64,000 nucleotides of DNA from Guptibacillus hwajinpoensis (GCF_020524165.1 NZ_JAIVKU010000004.1:310001-374000), one strand, 5' to 3'; shown: positions 34,372-43,381, numbered from the stretch's first letter. Notes: a model not told the origin generated them from the sequence alone. Numbers and translations: made by a program.

Positions 34372-35610
34372 ATGAAGTTGAAGTTTATGATTTGTATGGT
34401 AGCGCTATTTTTTATAGTAGCTTGTGGAAATAACGATAGGAGTACATCAAGCAATGAGGAAGTATTAGATAAAGATTGGGATGAAATTGTAAAGACTACC
34501 GAAGGGTCGAAGGTAAATTTGTTTATGTGGGGAGGAGATGAAGGGATTAACCAATATATAGATGATTGGGCTACACCACATTTAAAAGAGAAGTATGGGA
34601 TTACGCTTAAGCGTCAGCCAATGAATACCGAAGAATTTATGCAAAAGCTCTTAACAGAGAAAAAAGCTAATAAACGTAATGGTACGATCGATGTGATTTG
34701 GATTAACGGAGCAAATTTTAAAAATGCAAAACAAGCTGATTTATTATTTGGCTCTTTTTCAAAGAAGCTGCCACATTTCCAAAATTACATTGGAACAGAC
34801 AATCAAATTGCTTTATTTGATCAAGGAACTAAAATTGACGGGTTGGAAGCGCCCTGGGGAAATGTGCAGTATGTTTTTTATTACAATTCTACGCATGTTG
34901 ATCATCCACCGAGCACACTTGAAGAATTAAAACAGTGGATTCATGATCACCCAGGAAAGTTCACATATCCGAATGTGTCAGATTTTACAGGCAACACATT
35001 TGTTAAGCATCTGCTTGTAAAAGGTGTGGGAGAAAAGTCAGCTCTTATGGCGGAAGAGTATAGCAAAGAAGTTATTCAATCTGGAGAAGAATATGTTTGG
35101 AGTTACTTAGAAGAAATCAAACCTGATCTATGGCGCGAAGGTGAAACATACCCTGAGTCGTTAACAAAACTTGATACTCTCTATAATCAGGGAGAAGTTT
35201 GGATGACGATGGGCTTTAATGAAGCGAGGGCAGAAAGCTTAATAGAAAATGGTACATTTCCGAAGAGTACAAAGTCGTTTATCCTAAAAGATCCGGGATC
35301 CATTTCGAATACGCACTACCTTAGTATCCCTTTTAACAGTCCAAATCCTGAAGGAGCTATGACCGTGATTAACTTTCTAGAATCTCCAGAAGCACAAATC
35401 GCTAAGATGGACCCTGCTATGTGGGGAGAAGGCACTGTGTTGAATTTTAATAAGCTAGATAAAGCGGATCAGGAACAAATTAAAAATCTTAATCGAGGAG
35501 ATAGCGTTCTTTCTACTGAGTTATTAAGCAACAATCAATTACCCGATTTAGATACAGGATACACGGAGTGGATTAACAATGAATGGGCAAAACGGATTTT
35601 TGAACAATAA
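34372..35610 (+). CDS. ABC transporter substrate-binding lipoprotein, YnjB-like
   Basis: 412 residues. A lipoprotein signal ends with the lipobox IVAC-GN. LFMWGGDEGINQYIDDWA, GTIDVIWINGANF, LEAPWGNVQYVFYYNS and GKFTYPNVSDFTGNTFVKH closely follow E. coli YnjB, whose substrate is unknown. The fold is that of iron/thiamine/polyamine binding proteins. It opens an eight-gene operon and overlaps the first permease by 32 nt. The ATG at 34372 follows GAGGGGGA. Confidence 0.9.
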   Translation: MKLKFMICMVALFFIVACGNNDRSTSSNEEVLDKDWDEIVKTTEGSKVNLFMWGGDEGINQYIDDWATPHLKEKYGITLKRQPMNTEEFMQKLLTEKKANKRNGTIDVIWINGANFKNAKQADLLFGSFSKKLPHFQNYIGTDNQIALFDQGTKIDGLEAPWGNVQYVFYYNSTHVDHPPSTLEELKQWIHDHPGKFTYPNVSDFTGNTFVKHLLVKGVGEKSALMAEEYSKEVIQSGEEYVWSYLEEIKPDLWREGETYPESLTKLDTLYNQGEVWMTMGFNEARAESLIENGTFPKSTKSFILKDPGSISNTHYLSIPFNSPNPEGAMTVINFLESPEAQIAKMDPAMWGEGTVLNFNKLDKADQEQIKNLNRGDSVLSTELLSNNQLPDLDTGYTEWINNEWAKRIFEQ

Positions 35611-36463
35611 AAAGAGAGTTGTTTTCAATTTATTACCTGCTCTAGCGGCCACCCTGTTGCTTGTTGGTTATGGCATGTGGTCCGCTATTGCTCAAAGCTT
35701 TCAATCAGTCGATGGAGAATGGACAATGGCTTCTTATTTGGAACTCTTCAACAGTCTTGCTTTCTTCCATTCTCTGAAATTAACGTTTCGAGTTGCTATT
35801 CTATCCACATTGCTAGCGCTAGTGATAGGATTAGTAATGACAAGGATGTTATATCAATTTTTTAGAGACTCCTCTTCTAAAGTACTCGTATGGATTCCGA
35901 TTTTAATCCCTCATTTTGTAGCAGGATATTTAGTGTATTTATTTTTCTCACAAAGCGGGTTATTTTCCTCCCTTTTTTATCAACTAGGAGTGCTTGATCA
36001 TCGAGCGGAGTTTCCTGTTCTCGTTCAAGAGAAGTTTGGAATAGGAATGATCTTAACTTATGTATGGAAAGAGGTTCCGTTCGTAATTCTTATGCTGTTA
36101 CCAGTATATTATGAAATCGACCATCGTTATTCTGAAGTTGTAAGAACGCTTGGGGGAAATAAATGGGATGTCTTTAGGAGTGTGGAGCTTCCATGGTTAC
36201 TCCCTGTTATGGTCGAGACGGGCTTAATTTTAATCGCTTTTATCGCTTCAGCATTTGAAATTCCTTATCTTTTAGGGGTTACGAGACCTGAGATGTTATC
36301 AGTTAGAGCTTATGAATGGTTTTACGATGGGGATTGGAGTAAACGCCCTCTCGCTTTTTCAGCTATGATCCTTCCAGGTGTGATGGCCCTTCTCCTAGCT
36401 ATATTTTGTATTGGTGCTGTACAAAAGCATCGATTGAGAATGATAAAGGGGAGAAACCGATGA
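35579..36463 (+). CDS. ABC transporter permease, first subunit (YnjC N-half-like)
   Basis: 294 residues and six helices, with the inner-membrane permease loop EVVRTLGGNKWDVFRSVELP (EAA-type coupling helix that docks on the ATPase). In E. coli the two permease halves are fused as YnjC; here they are separate genes. CGGAGTGG precedes the ATG at 35579, inside the end of the binding-protein gene. The stop overlaps the next start as ATGA. Confidence 0.88.
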   Translation: MNGQNGFLNNKKRVVFNLLPALAATLLLVGYGMWSAIAQSFQSVDGEWTMASYLELFNSLAFFHSLKLTFRVAILSTLLALVIGLVMTRMLYQFFRDSSSKVLVWIPILIPHFVAGYLVYLFFSQSGLFSSLFYQLGVLDHRAEFPVLVQEKFGIGMILTYVWKEVPFVILMLLPVYYEIDHRYSEVVRTLGGNKWDVFRSVELPWLLPVMVETGLILIAFIASAFEIPYLLGVTRPEMLSVRAYEWFYDGDWSKRPLAFSAMILPGVMALLLAIFCIGAVQKHRLRMIKGRNR

Positions 36464-37278
36464 GATTCGTTTTTAACCGTTTAGGGAAAAGAGAGTTAGT
36501 TACAAGTTTGATGGTGTTGATTTTTATCGGGCTTTTTATTCTTCCATTTGTCGTTGTAACTGTAAAAAGTTTTTCGGTAGGGTGGAGGTTCCCGGAATTA
36601 TTACCACAAGCTTATAGCTTAAATGGATGGCGAAACATATTTGGTGATCCTTCGTTAAAGGAGTCAATTGTTACAACGTTAAAGGTTGGTTTTTATGTCG
36701 TTCTCCTAAATTTATTGCTTTCATTACCAGCAGCTAAAGTGCTTTCAACTTATTCTTTTAAAGGAAAATCAATGATTGAAACATTTTTATTATCGCCGAT
36801 TTTAATTCCAGGAATCTTACTCGCAATGGGATTGCAATTTACGATGATTCAATTTGGATTAGCAGATCAGGTTTCAGGAGTGGTACTTGTCCATTTAATC
36901 CCAACGTTACCTTATGCGATCCGAATTATGCGGGCAGGCTATGAACGTTTAGGAATTGCGTTAGGTGAGCAGGCTTCCGTATTAGGAGCAGGGCCATTTA
37001 TACGTTTTTTTACGTTATCCCTTCCTTTATTACTTCCAAGTATTAGAAGTCTTATGCTTCTTACTTTTGTTATTTCATTAGGACAATATGCGCTTACAGC
37101 CATAATTGGGGGCGGTAATGTTATTACGCTACCCCTTCTATATTATCCTTATTTTTCTAGTTCGAATGAGGCAGTAGTTGCGGGGTTTTCCATACTGTTT
37201 GCTCTTCTCCCTCTCCTTTTTATTGGGGGAGTTGAAATACTATTAAGGCTGGTTATTCGAGCTGTAAATCGCGTTTGA
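36460..37278 (+). CDS. ABC transporter permease, second subunit (YnjC C-half-like)
   Basis: 272 residues and six helices. The coupling loop is EQASVLGAGPFIRFFTLSLP. SPILIPGILLAMGLQF and GGGNVITLPLLYYPYFSSSN fit iron/thiamine/spermidine-type permeases. AAGGGGAGAA selects ATG 36460, whose ATGA overlaps the stop of the first permease. A longer in-frame start at 36406 lies inside that gene with no site. Confidence 0.88.
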   Translation: MRFVFNRLGKRELVTSLMVLIFIGLFILPFVVVTVKSFSVGWRFPELLPQAYSLNGWRNIFGDPSLKESIVTTLKVGFYVVLLNLLLSLPAAKVLSTYSFKGKSMIETFLLSPILIPGILLAMGLQFTMIQFGLADQVSGVVLVHLIPTLPYAIRIMRAGYERLGIALGEQASVLGAGPFIRFFTLSLPLLLPSIRSLMLLTFVISLGQYALTAIIGGGNVITLPLLYYPYFSSSNEAVVAGFSILFALLPLLFIGGVEILLRLVIRAVNRV

Positions 37279-37291
37279 AAGGAAGATTGAT

Positions 37292-38284
37292 TTGAACCAG
37301 CTATTACAATGCAAGAATATGAGTAAGCATTTTTCAAAAGTACCGATTCTCCAAAACATTTCTTTTCATGTGCGAAGCGGTGAGCATTTTACCATCGTGG
37401 GACCTTCGGGGTGTGGGAAAACTACGCTACTAAGGTGTCTTGCTGGTTTAGAAGATATTAGTGGGGGAGAAATTTGGTTGAAACAAAAATCGATCGTAAC
37501 GTTAAAGCCAGAGGAGCGATCGGTCGTTCTGATGTTTCAGGATTCATTGTTATTCCCGCACTTAACAGTAATTGAAAATGTAACGTATGGATTGAAAAGA
37601 AGAAAAATGAAAAAGAAGGAGCGTGTAAGTGAAGCTGAACAAATGCTGATGAAAGTGAAATTACTTCATTTGAGAAACGCCTATCCACATGAGTTATCAG
37701 GTGGTCAAAAACAGCGGGTTTCACTGGCAAGAGCGCTTGTTCTAAAGCCAGATCTTCTCCTCCTAGATGAGCCGTTTAGTTCCTTAGATGCATCGCTTAG
37801 AGAATCACTACGTGGAGAAGTTAAGGAACTATTAAGAGAAGAAAATATTACTGCATTGTTTATTACTCATGATCGAGATGAAGCAATAGAAATGGGTGAT
37901 CGACTTGCTGTCATGAATAAAGGCACATTTATTCAAATTGGAGAACCGTTTGATGTTGTAACAAATCCGTCTTCAATTGAAAGTGCAAGAATTATCGGAG
38001 AGGGCCTTGCTTTAGAAGCCGGATTTATTCCACTTAATAAAGTAATCGCTATTCCAGCAGAGCAGAAGCCATCTGAGAAGGACTACGTATTTGTGCAAGG
38101 AAAAGTGAAGGCAGTAACCGTGAAAAATAATCTACCTTGTTATCGGGTTACTTTTGATCAGGGAAGTATACTAGCCGTGTCAGATCGAAACTTAGTTGTA
38201 GGTCAAAACGTGCTTTTATCTGCAAAACGTGAGGATATGAAAAAGTATAAGAATCAAGAAGAGCAATGGAGACGAGTTCAATGA
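37292..38284 (+). CDS. ABC transporter ATP-binding subunit (YnjD/PotA type)
   Basis: 330 residues. Walker A GPSGCGKTT, Q-loop MFQDSLLFPHL, signature LSGGQKQRVSLARAL, Walker B LLLLDEPFSSLD and switch THDRDEA are intact. The C-terminal third (after about residue 235) resembles a TOBE-type regulatory domain, as in PotA/MalK, which E. coli YnjD lacks. The start is TTG at 37292 after AAAGGAAG. The stop overlaps the next start by ATGA. Confidence 0.93.
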   Translation: MNQLLQCKNMSKHFSKVPILQNISFHVRSGEHFTIVGPSGCGKTTLLRCLAGLEDISGGEIWLKQKSIVTLKPEERSVVLMFQDSLLFPHLTVIENVTYGLKRRKMKKKERVSEAEQMLMKVKLLHLRNAYPHELSGGQKQRVSLARALVLKPDLLLLDEPFSSLDASLRESLRGEVKELLREENITALFITHDRDEAIEMGDRLAVMNKGTFIQIGEPFDVVTNPSSIESARIIGEGLALEAGFIPLNKVIAIPAEQKPSEKDYVFVQGKVKAVTVKNNLPCYRVTFDQGSILAVSDRNLVVGQNVLLSAKREDMKKYKNQEEQWRRVQ

Positions 38285-38937
38285 CGGGTAAAACAATCGC
38301 AAAGGGTTTCGGATTAACCTTACTAATCATTTTAATATACTTACTTAATCAATATGTTTTCGATTTTCGCCCATCTCATATTCGCGAATGGATTGCTTCA
38401 TTTGGTATTTATGCCCCGTTAATTTTCCTGCTCATTTGTATAGGTAGACCATTCGTACTTTTTCCAACTTCGATCCTTTCAGTTAGTGGAGGCCTCGTAT
38501 TTGGTCCATTGCTAGGGACTTTCCTGGCGGTTCTTGGTGGTTCGATAGGGGCTTTTCTTTTCTTTTCAATGGCTCGCAGACTTGGATTAAATATTCTACC
38601 TGAATCCTGGAAAAAGAGAGGAGAAACACTTGAAAGAAGACTTTCAGAAAAAGGTTTTCTTTATGTTTTATTGTTACGCCTAGTTCCATTTCTCCACTTT
38701 GATTTAGTTAGTTATGTTTGTGGCGTTTCTAATGTGAATCGTAGGAAATACTATTTAGCAACGTTGCTTGGAATGCTACCAGGTGCTTTTGCTTTGAATT
38801 TCTTAGGTGCAAGCTTTTTATCTAATAATTTCACTACAGTCTTAATTGCTGCTGCCATCTTGCTATTACTATTAGTGATTAGCTTATACATTCGAAGAAA
38901 AGCCTTTGGTTCAGCTGTTGAGGAGGATCTTAAATAA
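38281..38937 (+). CDS. TVP38/TMEM64 (DedA-superfamily) membrane protein, YdjX/YdjZ-like
   Basis: 218 residues and six or so hydrophobic segments. GRPFVLFPTSILSVSGGLVF and GPLLGTFLAVLGGSIGAFLF carry the re-entrant loop, and LLRLVPFLHFDLVSYVCGVSN the second conserved motif of the VTT domain. Proteins of this superfamily move or scramble phospholipids. E. coli YdjX and YdjZ are of this family and sit next to ynjABCDEF. ATGA overlap with the ATPase gene implies coupled translation. Confidence 0.9.
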   Translation: MTGKTIAKGFGLTLLIILIYLLNQYVFDFRPSHIREWIASFGIYAPLIFLLICIGRPFVLFPTSILSVSGGLVFGPLLGTFLAVLGGSIGAFLFFSMARRLGLNILPESWKKRGETLERRLSEKGFLYVLLLRLVPFLHFDLVSYVCGVSNVNRRKYYLATLLGMLPGAFALNFLGASFLSNNFTTVLIAAAILLLLLVISLYIRRKAFGSAVEEDLK

Positions 38938-38949
38938 GGAGGTGCACAT

Positions 38950-39531
38950 ATGTTAGATACCCATGCTAGAAAATATGTCCAGCCCCTAATGGATCGAACG
39001 GCTGATTCCTTACTTCGAATAGGTCTTACTGCGAATCAAGTAACAATCCTATCATTTATCATTGGTGTTTCTTCTGGGCTTCTAGTATACTTCAATCAAT
39101 TTATTTTGGCGGTCATCGTATTATGGGTGTCAGGCTATCTTGATGCAGTTGATGGAACGATGGCTCGCAAAACAAAACCTTCTGCTTTTGGAACTGTTCT
39201 AGATGTCAGTTTTGATCGAGTCGTTGAGATAAGCGTTATTCTAGGCCTTGCTTTTCGGTTTCCAGAAGCGATGTGGGCTCTCTTATTACTAAGTACCTCG
39301 ATTATTTTTGCCATGACCATTTTTCTTACAGTTGGTGCCGTTTCTGAGAAAAAAGGCGTTAAATCATTTTACTATCAGGCTGGAGCAGCAGAGCGAACAG
39401 AAGGATTTATCTTATTTACGGCAATGATCTTACTTCACAATATTTTAGTGATTTTAACTCTGGTGTTTTTAGCGATCGAACTTTTTACAGCTTTTCAAAG
39501 ATTATCTGAAGCAAAAAAGATTCTAGGATAG
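38950..39531 (+). CDS. CDP-alcohol phosphatidyltransferase family protein, YnjF-like
   Basis: 193 residues with a six-helix core. The catalytic motif DG-x2-AR-x8-G-x3-D-x3-D is present in DAVDGTMARKTKPSAFGTVL followed by DVSFD. It would join a CDP-linked lipid with a hydroxylated acceptor in the membrane. E. coli YnjF, of the same family and locus, has no known product. AAGGAGGT precedes the ATG. Confidence 0.93.
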   Translation: MLDTHARKYVQPLMDRTADSLLRIGLTANQVTILSFIIGVSSGLLVYFNQFILAVIVLWVSGYLDAVDGTMARKTKPSAFGTVLDVSFDRVVEISVILGLAFRFPEAMWALLLLSTSIIFAMTIFLTVGAVSEKKGVKSFYYQAGAAERTEGFILFTAMILLHNILVILTLVFLAIELFTAFQRLSEAKKILG

Positions 39532-39544
39532 GGAGATGATACAA

Positions 39545-40969
39545 ATGAAAGAGTATGACTTAATTGTAATTGGTGGAGGATCGGGTGGACTGACAGCAGC
39601 TGCTGGAGCAGCAAATATGGGAGCGACAGTTGCTTTGATTGATGATCAGCCTGGACTTGGAGGGGACTGCCTTCATTTTGGCTGCGTTCCGTCAAAAGCT
39701 TTTATAACTGCTGCAAAAGAAGTTCATGCTGTCTATAAGGGAGCGTCAGAGTTTGGTCTTACTGTAAGTGGAGATGTTCGGTTTAATCGCGCAATTGAGC
39801 GTGTTCAGGAAGCAATCGATGAGATTCAAGAAGTTGATAGTGACGAACGGTTTGAAAAGTTAGGAATCGAGATTTTTAGAGGAAAGGGTTCATTTAAAGA
39901 TAACCATACAGTACTTATAGATGGAGAGAATCCGATAAAAGGAAAACGGATCGTCATTTCGACGGGATCAAGTCCTAAAATTCCTGCCCTCAACGGTATT
40001 GAAAACGTTTCTTTCATGACAAATGAAACAATTTTCAATTTAACCTCGCTTCCCAAAAGCACGGTATTTATAGGTGGAGGGCCAGTTGGACTAGAGCTTG
40101 CTCAATCATTATCAAGGTTTGGATCAGAAGTAACGATTCTAGAAACGTCAGAATCGATTTTTAAAAAGGAAGATCATGACATCATTCCTCTGGTTACAAA
40201 AGAATTAGAAAAAGAACTTTCATTTATTTTTAAAGCAGAAGCTAAGGAGATAAAGGAAGAAAATGGAAGTAAAGTTATTACGTATCTTCATGATGGGGAA
40301 GAAAAATCGATTAAGTCAGAAGCTGTTATGATGTCAGTTGGTAGAAAACCAAATACTGATCACTTAAACTTAGAAACGGCAGGCGTGGCGTGTAATAATG
40401 GATATATAACAGTAAATAACTCGCTGCAATCCAGTCAATCTCACATCTACGCGATAGGAGATGTAAATGGAACATTCCCATTCACTCATGGAGCTGGAAT
40501 GGAAGGAAAACTCATTGTACAGAACGCCGTGTTCGGTTTGAAAAGAAAAGTAAGTTATGACAACGTTCCGTGGGTTACCTACACTGATCCAGAAGTTTTT
40601 CACCTCGGGATGACAGAAAAGGAAGCGAAGGAAAAACATGGGGATATACGCGTATTTAAAGTAGGAACTGACGATGTTGATCGGTTTATAGCAGAACGAA
40701 AGAAAAATGGACTAGTTAAAGTGATTACGGATATGAAGGGGCATATTTTAGGCGCCCATGCTGTAGGAGAAGACGCGGGAAGTTGGATGCAAGAAATCGT
40801 TTTTGCGAAAGAACATGGTCATAAAATCGGTGATATCTCCACAGTGATACACCCTTATCCAACAAAAGGGGCCATCTTAAATCAGGCCGCAGATTTATAT
40901 TGGAGAGAAAAATTATTTGACGGTTGGCTTCCAAAGATGTCTGAGAAGTATATTAAATGGGTGAGGTAA
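39545..40969 (+). CDS. Pyridine nucleotide-disulfide oxidoreductase, mercuric-reductase-like
   Basis: 474 residues. FAD motif VIGGGSGGLTAAAGAANMGA, redox pair in GGDCLHFGCVPSKA (C-x4-C), NAD motif FIGGGPVGLELAQSLSRFG, and IYAIGDVNG for FAD. The dimer-interface catalytic His/Glu of lipoamide dehydrogenase is replaced: the segment reads IHPYPTKGA, with Tyr where the acid-base His belongs, as in MerA-like enzymes. There is no heavy-metal domain at the N-terminus and no C-terminal Cys pair, so mercury is not the likely substrate. Start ATG 39545 after AGGGAG. Confidence 0.9.
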   Translation: MKEYDLIVIGGGSGGLTAAAGAANMGATVALIDDQPGLGGDCLHFGCVPSKAFITAAKEVHAVYKGASEFGLTVSGDVRFNRAIERVQEAIDEIQEVDSDERFEKLGIEIFRGKGSFKDNHTVLIDGENPIKGKRIVISTGSSPKIPALNGIENVSFMTNETIFNLTSLPKSTVFIGGGPVGLELAQSLSRFGSEVTILETSESIFKKEDHDIIPLVTKELEKELSFIFKAEAKEIKEENGSKVITYLHDGEEKSIKSEAVMMSVGRKPNTDHLNLETAGVACNNGYITVNNSLQSSQSHIYAIGDVNGTFPFTHGAGMEGKLIVQNAVFGLKRKVSYDNVPWVTYTDPEVFHLGMTEKEAKEKHGDIRVFKVGTDDVDRFIAERKKNGLVKVITDMKGHILGAHAVGEDAGSWMQEIVFAKEHGHKIGDISTVIHPYPTKGAILNQAADLYWREKLFDGWLPKMSEKYIKWVR

Positions 40970-40988
40970 GGACAAGAGGAGGGGTATT

Positions 40989-42068
40989 TTGAAAAAATTG
41001 TTATTGATCGGAGCGGGTCATGCGCATCTCCATCTCATGAAGAGACTTCAACAAGAGAAGCTTGATGTGGATGTCACGCTTGTTTCTCCTTCTCATTACC
41101 AGTATTATTCAGGAATGTTTTCTGGTTATTTAGAAGGCCAATATAGCGAAGAAGAAATTCGCGTACATATTCCAACATTAGCAGAGAAGAGTGGCATTCA
41201 GTTTATAACTGGCGCTGCCATTTCCATTGATGCGAAAACAAAAGTGGTCCTTACAGAAAAAGGGGATATCCTTTCTTATGATGTCTTATCTGTTGACATT
41301 GGATCGCTTACTGCGGGTATTGAAGTGCCTGGTGCAAGAAAACACGCCCTACGTATTAAGCCAAACTATCGAATAGAAGAAGTAGCGAAAAAAATGTGGG
41401 TTGCAAGAAACCCAATCGTTGTAGGTGGAGGAGCGGCCGGAGTAGAAATGGCTTTGGCTCTTACAGCGAAAAGAAAACGCGAAGGTAAGCCTCCTGTTAC
41501 CTTGATTTCTAAGTCGAATTTATTGGAAAATAGTTCACCTAGGGCTCAAATTAAAATCAAACAAATCCTTAAAGAAAAAGGTTTAACTTTTTATTTGAAT
41601 GAAAAAGTTTCAAATCTAACATCAAATCAGATGATTACTTCCGGAGGAAAAGAAATTAGTTATGATCAAGTCTTATGGTTAACTGGACCCAAAGCACCGG
41701 GATTATTTCAGGCTTCTAAATTACCAGTTGATGATGCTGGTTATTTACTTGTAGATGATACGCTGCAGGTAAAAGAGCACCCGGCGATTTTTGCAGCCGG
41801 AGACTGTGCTACCATTCGAAAGTATCCTGAGCTACCAAAAGCGGGAGTGGTCGCTGTTCGACAGGCAGAAATTTTATGGGGAAACATAAAAGGATATATG
41901 AAAGAGACGGACGGACATCGTTTTATACCGAAAAGTACCTATTTGTCTATTCTTTCTACAGGACAAAAGGAAGGTTTGTTGTTATATGGGAACATTCAAG
42001 TACATCATCATCTTTCCTGGTTATTAAAACACCGTATTGATCAAAAGTTTATTAAGAAATACAACTAA
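40989..42068 (+). CDS. FAD-dependent NDH-2-like oxidoreductase
   Basis: 359 residues. LLIGAGHAHLHLMKRL binds FAD, VVGGGAAGVEMALALTAKRK binds NAD(P), and IFAAGDCATI closes the fold. The GHAHLHL start and HYQYYSGMFSGYLEGQYS are typical of the flavin domain that is sometimes fused to selenide,water dikinase (SelD), but no SelD domain is present here. It lacks redox Cys pairs. It ends the operon. TTG start at 40989 with AGGAGGGG. Confidence 0.87.
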   Translation: MKKLLLIGAGHAHLHLMKRLQQEKLDVDVTLVSPSHYQYYSGMFSGYLEGQYSEEEIRVHIPTLAEKSGIQFITGAAISIDAKTKVVLTEKGDILSYDVLSVDIGSLTAGIEVPGARKHALRIKPNYRIEEVAKKMWVARNPIVVGGGAAGVEMALALTAKRKREGKPPVTLISKSNLLENSSPRAQIKIKQILKEKGLTFYLNEKVSNLTSNQMITSGGKEISYDQVLWLTGPKAPGLFQASKLPVDDAGYLLVDDTLQVKEHPAIFAAGDCATIRKYPELPKAGVVAVRQAEILWGNIKGYMKETDGHRFIPKSTYLSILSTGQKEGLLLYGNIQVHHHLSWLLKHRIDQKFIKKYN

Positions 42069-42107
42069 AACACGTCGTTCTCTTTTAAAGGGAACGGAGT
42101 GTTTTTG
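42067..42107 (+). terminator. Terminator of the eight-gene operon
   Basis: AAAACAC (42067-42073) pairs with GTGTTTT (42099-42105), with an inner CGTTC/GAACG stem across a small internal loop, then T-run. Confidence 0.75.
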
Positions 42108-42295
42108 TGTGTTCATTAGCTATTCTAACTTTGAAGCTCAGAAGCACTAGAGACTTTTAACTTGAAGTCTTTCTATCGCTCGATATGAATTCTTCCCCCA
42201 TACAAATATGGCGTATTACTACTGAAAATGTGCAAAGATCTTGTAAAGACGTTTATAATGGAGAAGAAGCAAATTGCTGAAAAGGAAATGATGTT

Positions 42296-42856
42296 ATGGC
42301 TTTACGATATGCTCTTCTTGGATTATTGACGAAGAAACCATCGACAGGATACGAACTAACCCAACAATTTAAAGAGACGATGATCCATTTTTGGTCTGCT
42401 CATCACACACAAATTTATCGTGAACTCGGGAAAATGGAAAAAGAAAATTTAGTGAGCTTTGAAATCGTTCCACAAATTGATCTACCCGATAAAAAGATTT
42501 ATTCTATTGAGGAAAAAGGATATAGAATGCTCATTGAGTGGCTTGCTCATCACACAGTGGATCCACCTAAGATGAAAAATGAACAGCTCATGCGAGTCTC
42601 CTTATTTCACCTCATTCCTAAAGATGAGGCGATTCAATTCCTTAAAGAAAGCAAAGACCATCATCAAATGGTCCTTAATCATATGAATCAATGGAAAGAA
42701 GAAAATACCGTTGATAAACGAATTGAAAAAGATCGGTTAGGTGAATATTTAACGCTTGAGTATGGAAGGCGACAAATGAAAACCTGGATCGAGTGGTGTG
42801 ACTGGGCGATTGAATTTATAGACGTTATTATAGAAGAAAAGAGAGGGGAGAACTAA
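42296..42856 (+). CDS. PadR-family transcriptional regulator (AphA-like C-terminus)
   Basis: 186 residues. The PadR winged helix covers ALLGLLTKKPSTGYELTQQF to IYSIEEKGYRML, and a helical C-terminal domain (about residues 95-180) of the Vir/AphA type provides dimerisation. Its target is unknown; the gene 1 nt downstream is in the same transcript. AAAAGGAAATG precedes the ATG. Confidence 0.92.
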   Translation: MALRYALLGLLTKKPSTGYELTQQFKETMIHFWSAHHTQIYRELGKMEKENLVSFEIVPQIDLPDKKIYSIEEKGYRMLIEWLAHHTVDPPKMKNEQLMRVSLFHLIPKDEAIQFLKESKDHHQMVLNHMNQWKEENTVDKRIEKDRLGEYLTLEYGRRQMKTWIEWCDWAIEFIDVIIEEKRGEN

Positions 42857-42857
42857 C

Positions 42858-43172
42858 ATGAAAATTACTTTCACAGATAAAGCGATTGAGCAACTAGAGC
42901 AGGAGCAGGAAGGGTACTTGAAGTTAGAGTATGACATAGAAGATTGTGGATGTGTCGTAAACGGGGTGACTCAATTAGTTAATGATAAGAGACAGGGTAA
43001 CTACAACATGGAACTGGAATCTAATTTTCGTCCTGTGCGAATTCAAAAGCAATATGCCGTCTTTTTCGACAAAGACATGAAAATCGATTTTCTACCTAAA
43101 TATCAATGCTTTATGCTTAAAAGTGACAATGAGATTATTAATCCTAGAATGCGGTATATCTCGAAAGGATAA
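42858..43172 (+). CDS. yqkB: HesB/IscA-like domain protein, YqkB-like
   Basis: 104 residues with the HesB-like fold pattern: KITFTDKAIEQLEQEQEGYL, then YDIEDCGCVVNGVTQL, and a C-terminal strand LKSDNEIINPRM. It resembles B. subtilis YqkB, which lies in the same yqk neighbourhood. The three-Cys cluster of true IscA is not complete (only CGC and one more Cys), so Fe-S assembly is doubtful. GAGGGGAG precedes the ATG. Confidence 0.8.
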   Translation: MKITFTDKAIEQLEQEQEGYLKLEYDIEDCGCVVNGVTQLVNDKRQGNYNMELESNFRPVRIQKQYAVFFDKDMKIDFLPKYQCFMLKSDNEIINPRMRYISKG

Positions 43173-43193
43173 AAAATAGGGGGCTTCACTAGC

Positions 43194-43355
43194 GTGACAT
43201 TTTTGATGTATTTTTTTATTTTCTTTGTTGTTTTTATGGTTGTAAAAGGGGTACTCAATTTGTTTAAGGGTCAAAAAATGGACCGTATTACTCTAATTGG
43301 TGGACTTGTGCTCGCGTTGATTTATAGTATTATCTTAACGATTGTAAAAGGATAA
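43194..43355 (+). CDS. Small two-helix membrane protein
   Basis: A 53-residue frame from GTG 43194: helix FLMYFFIFFVVFMVVKG, basic turn NLFKGQKMDR, helix LIGGLVLALIYSIILTIV. The RBS AGGGGG is 11 nt upstream, a bit far. It fills the gap between yqkB and a terminator whose stem starts at the stop codon, which argues for a real gene. I do not recognise the family. Confidence 0.55.
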   Translation: MTFLMYFFIFFVVFMVVKGVLNLFKGQKMDRITLIGGLVLALIYSIILTIVKG

Positions 43356-43381
43356 AAAAGCACACATTGTGTGCTTTTTTA
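43354..43381. terminator. Bidirectional terminator, small gene / mvaB
   Basis: AAAAAAGCACAC and GTGTGCTTTTTT (43354-43380) enclose ATT between convergent genes. Confidence 0.92.

Noticed and set aside
39545..40969. Annotating as mercuric reductase and the operon as mercury resistance
   Set aside because: No heavy-metal domain, no C-terminal Cys pair, no merR, merT or merP nearby.
40989..42068. Annotating the last flavoprotein as selenide,water dikinase
   Set aside because: Only the flavin domain often fused to SelD is present; the dikinase domain is missing.
42256..42261. TATAAT before the PadR gene as a promoter
   Set aside because: A good -10 alone; the region 17 bp upstream has only three matches to TTGACA.
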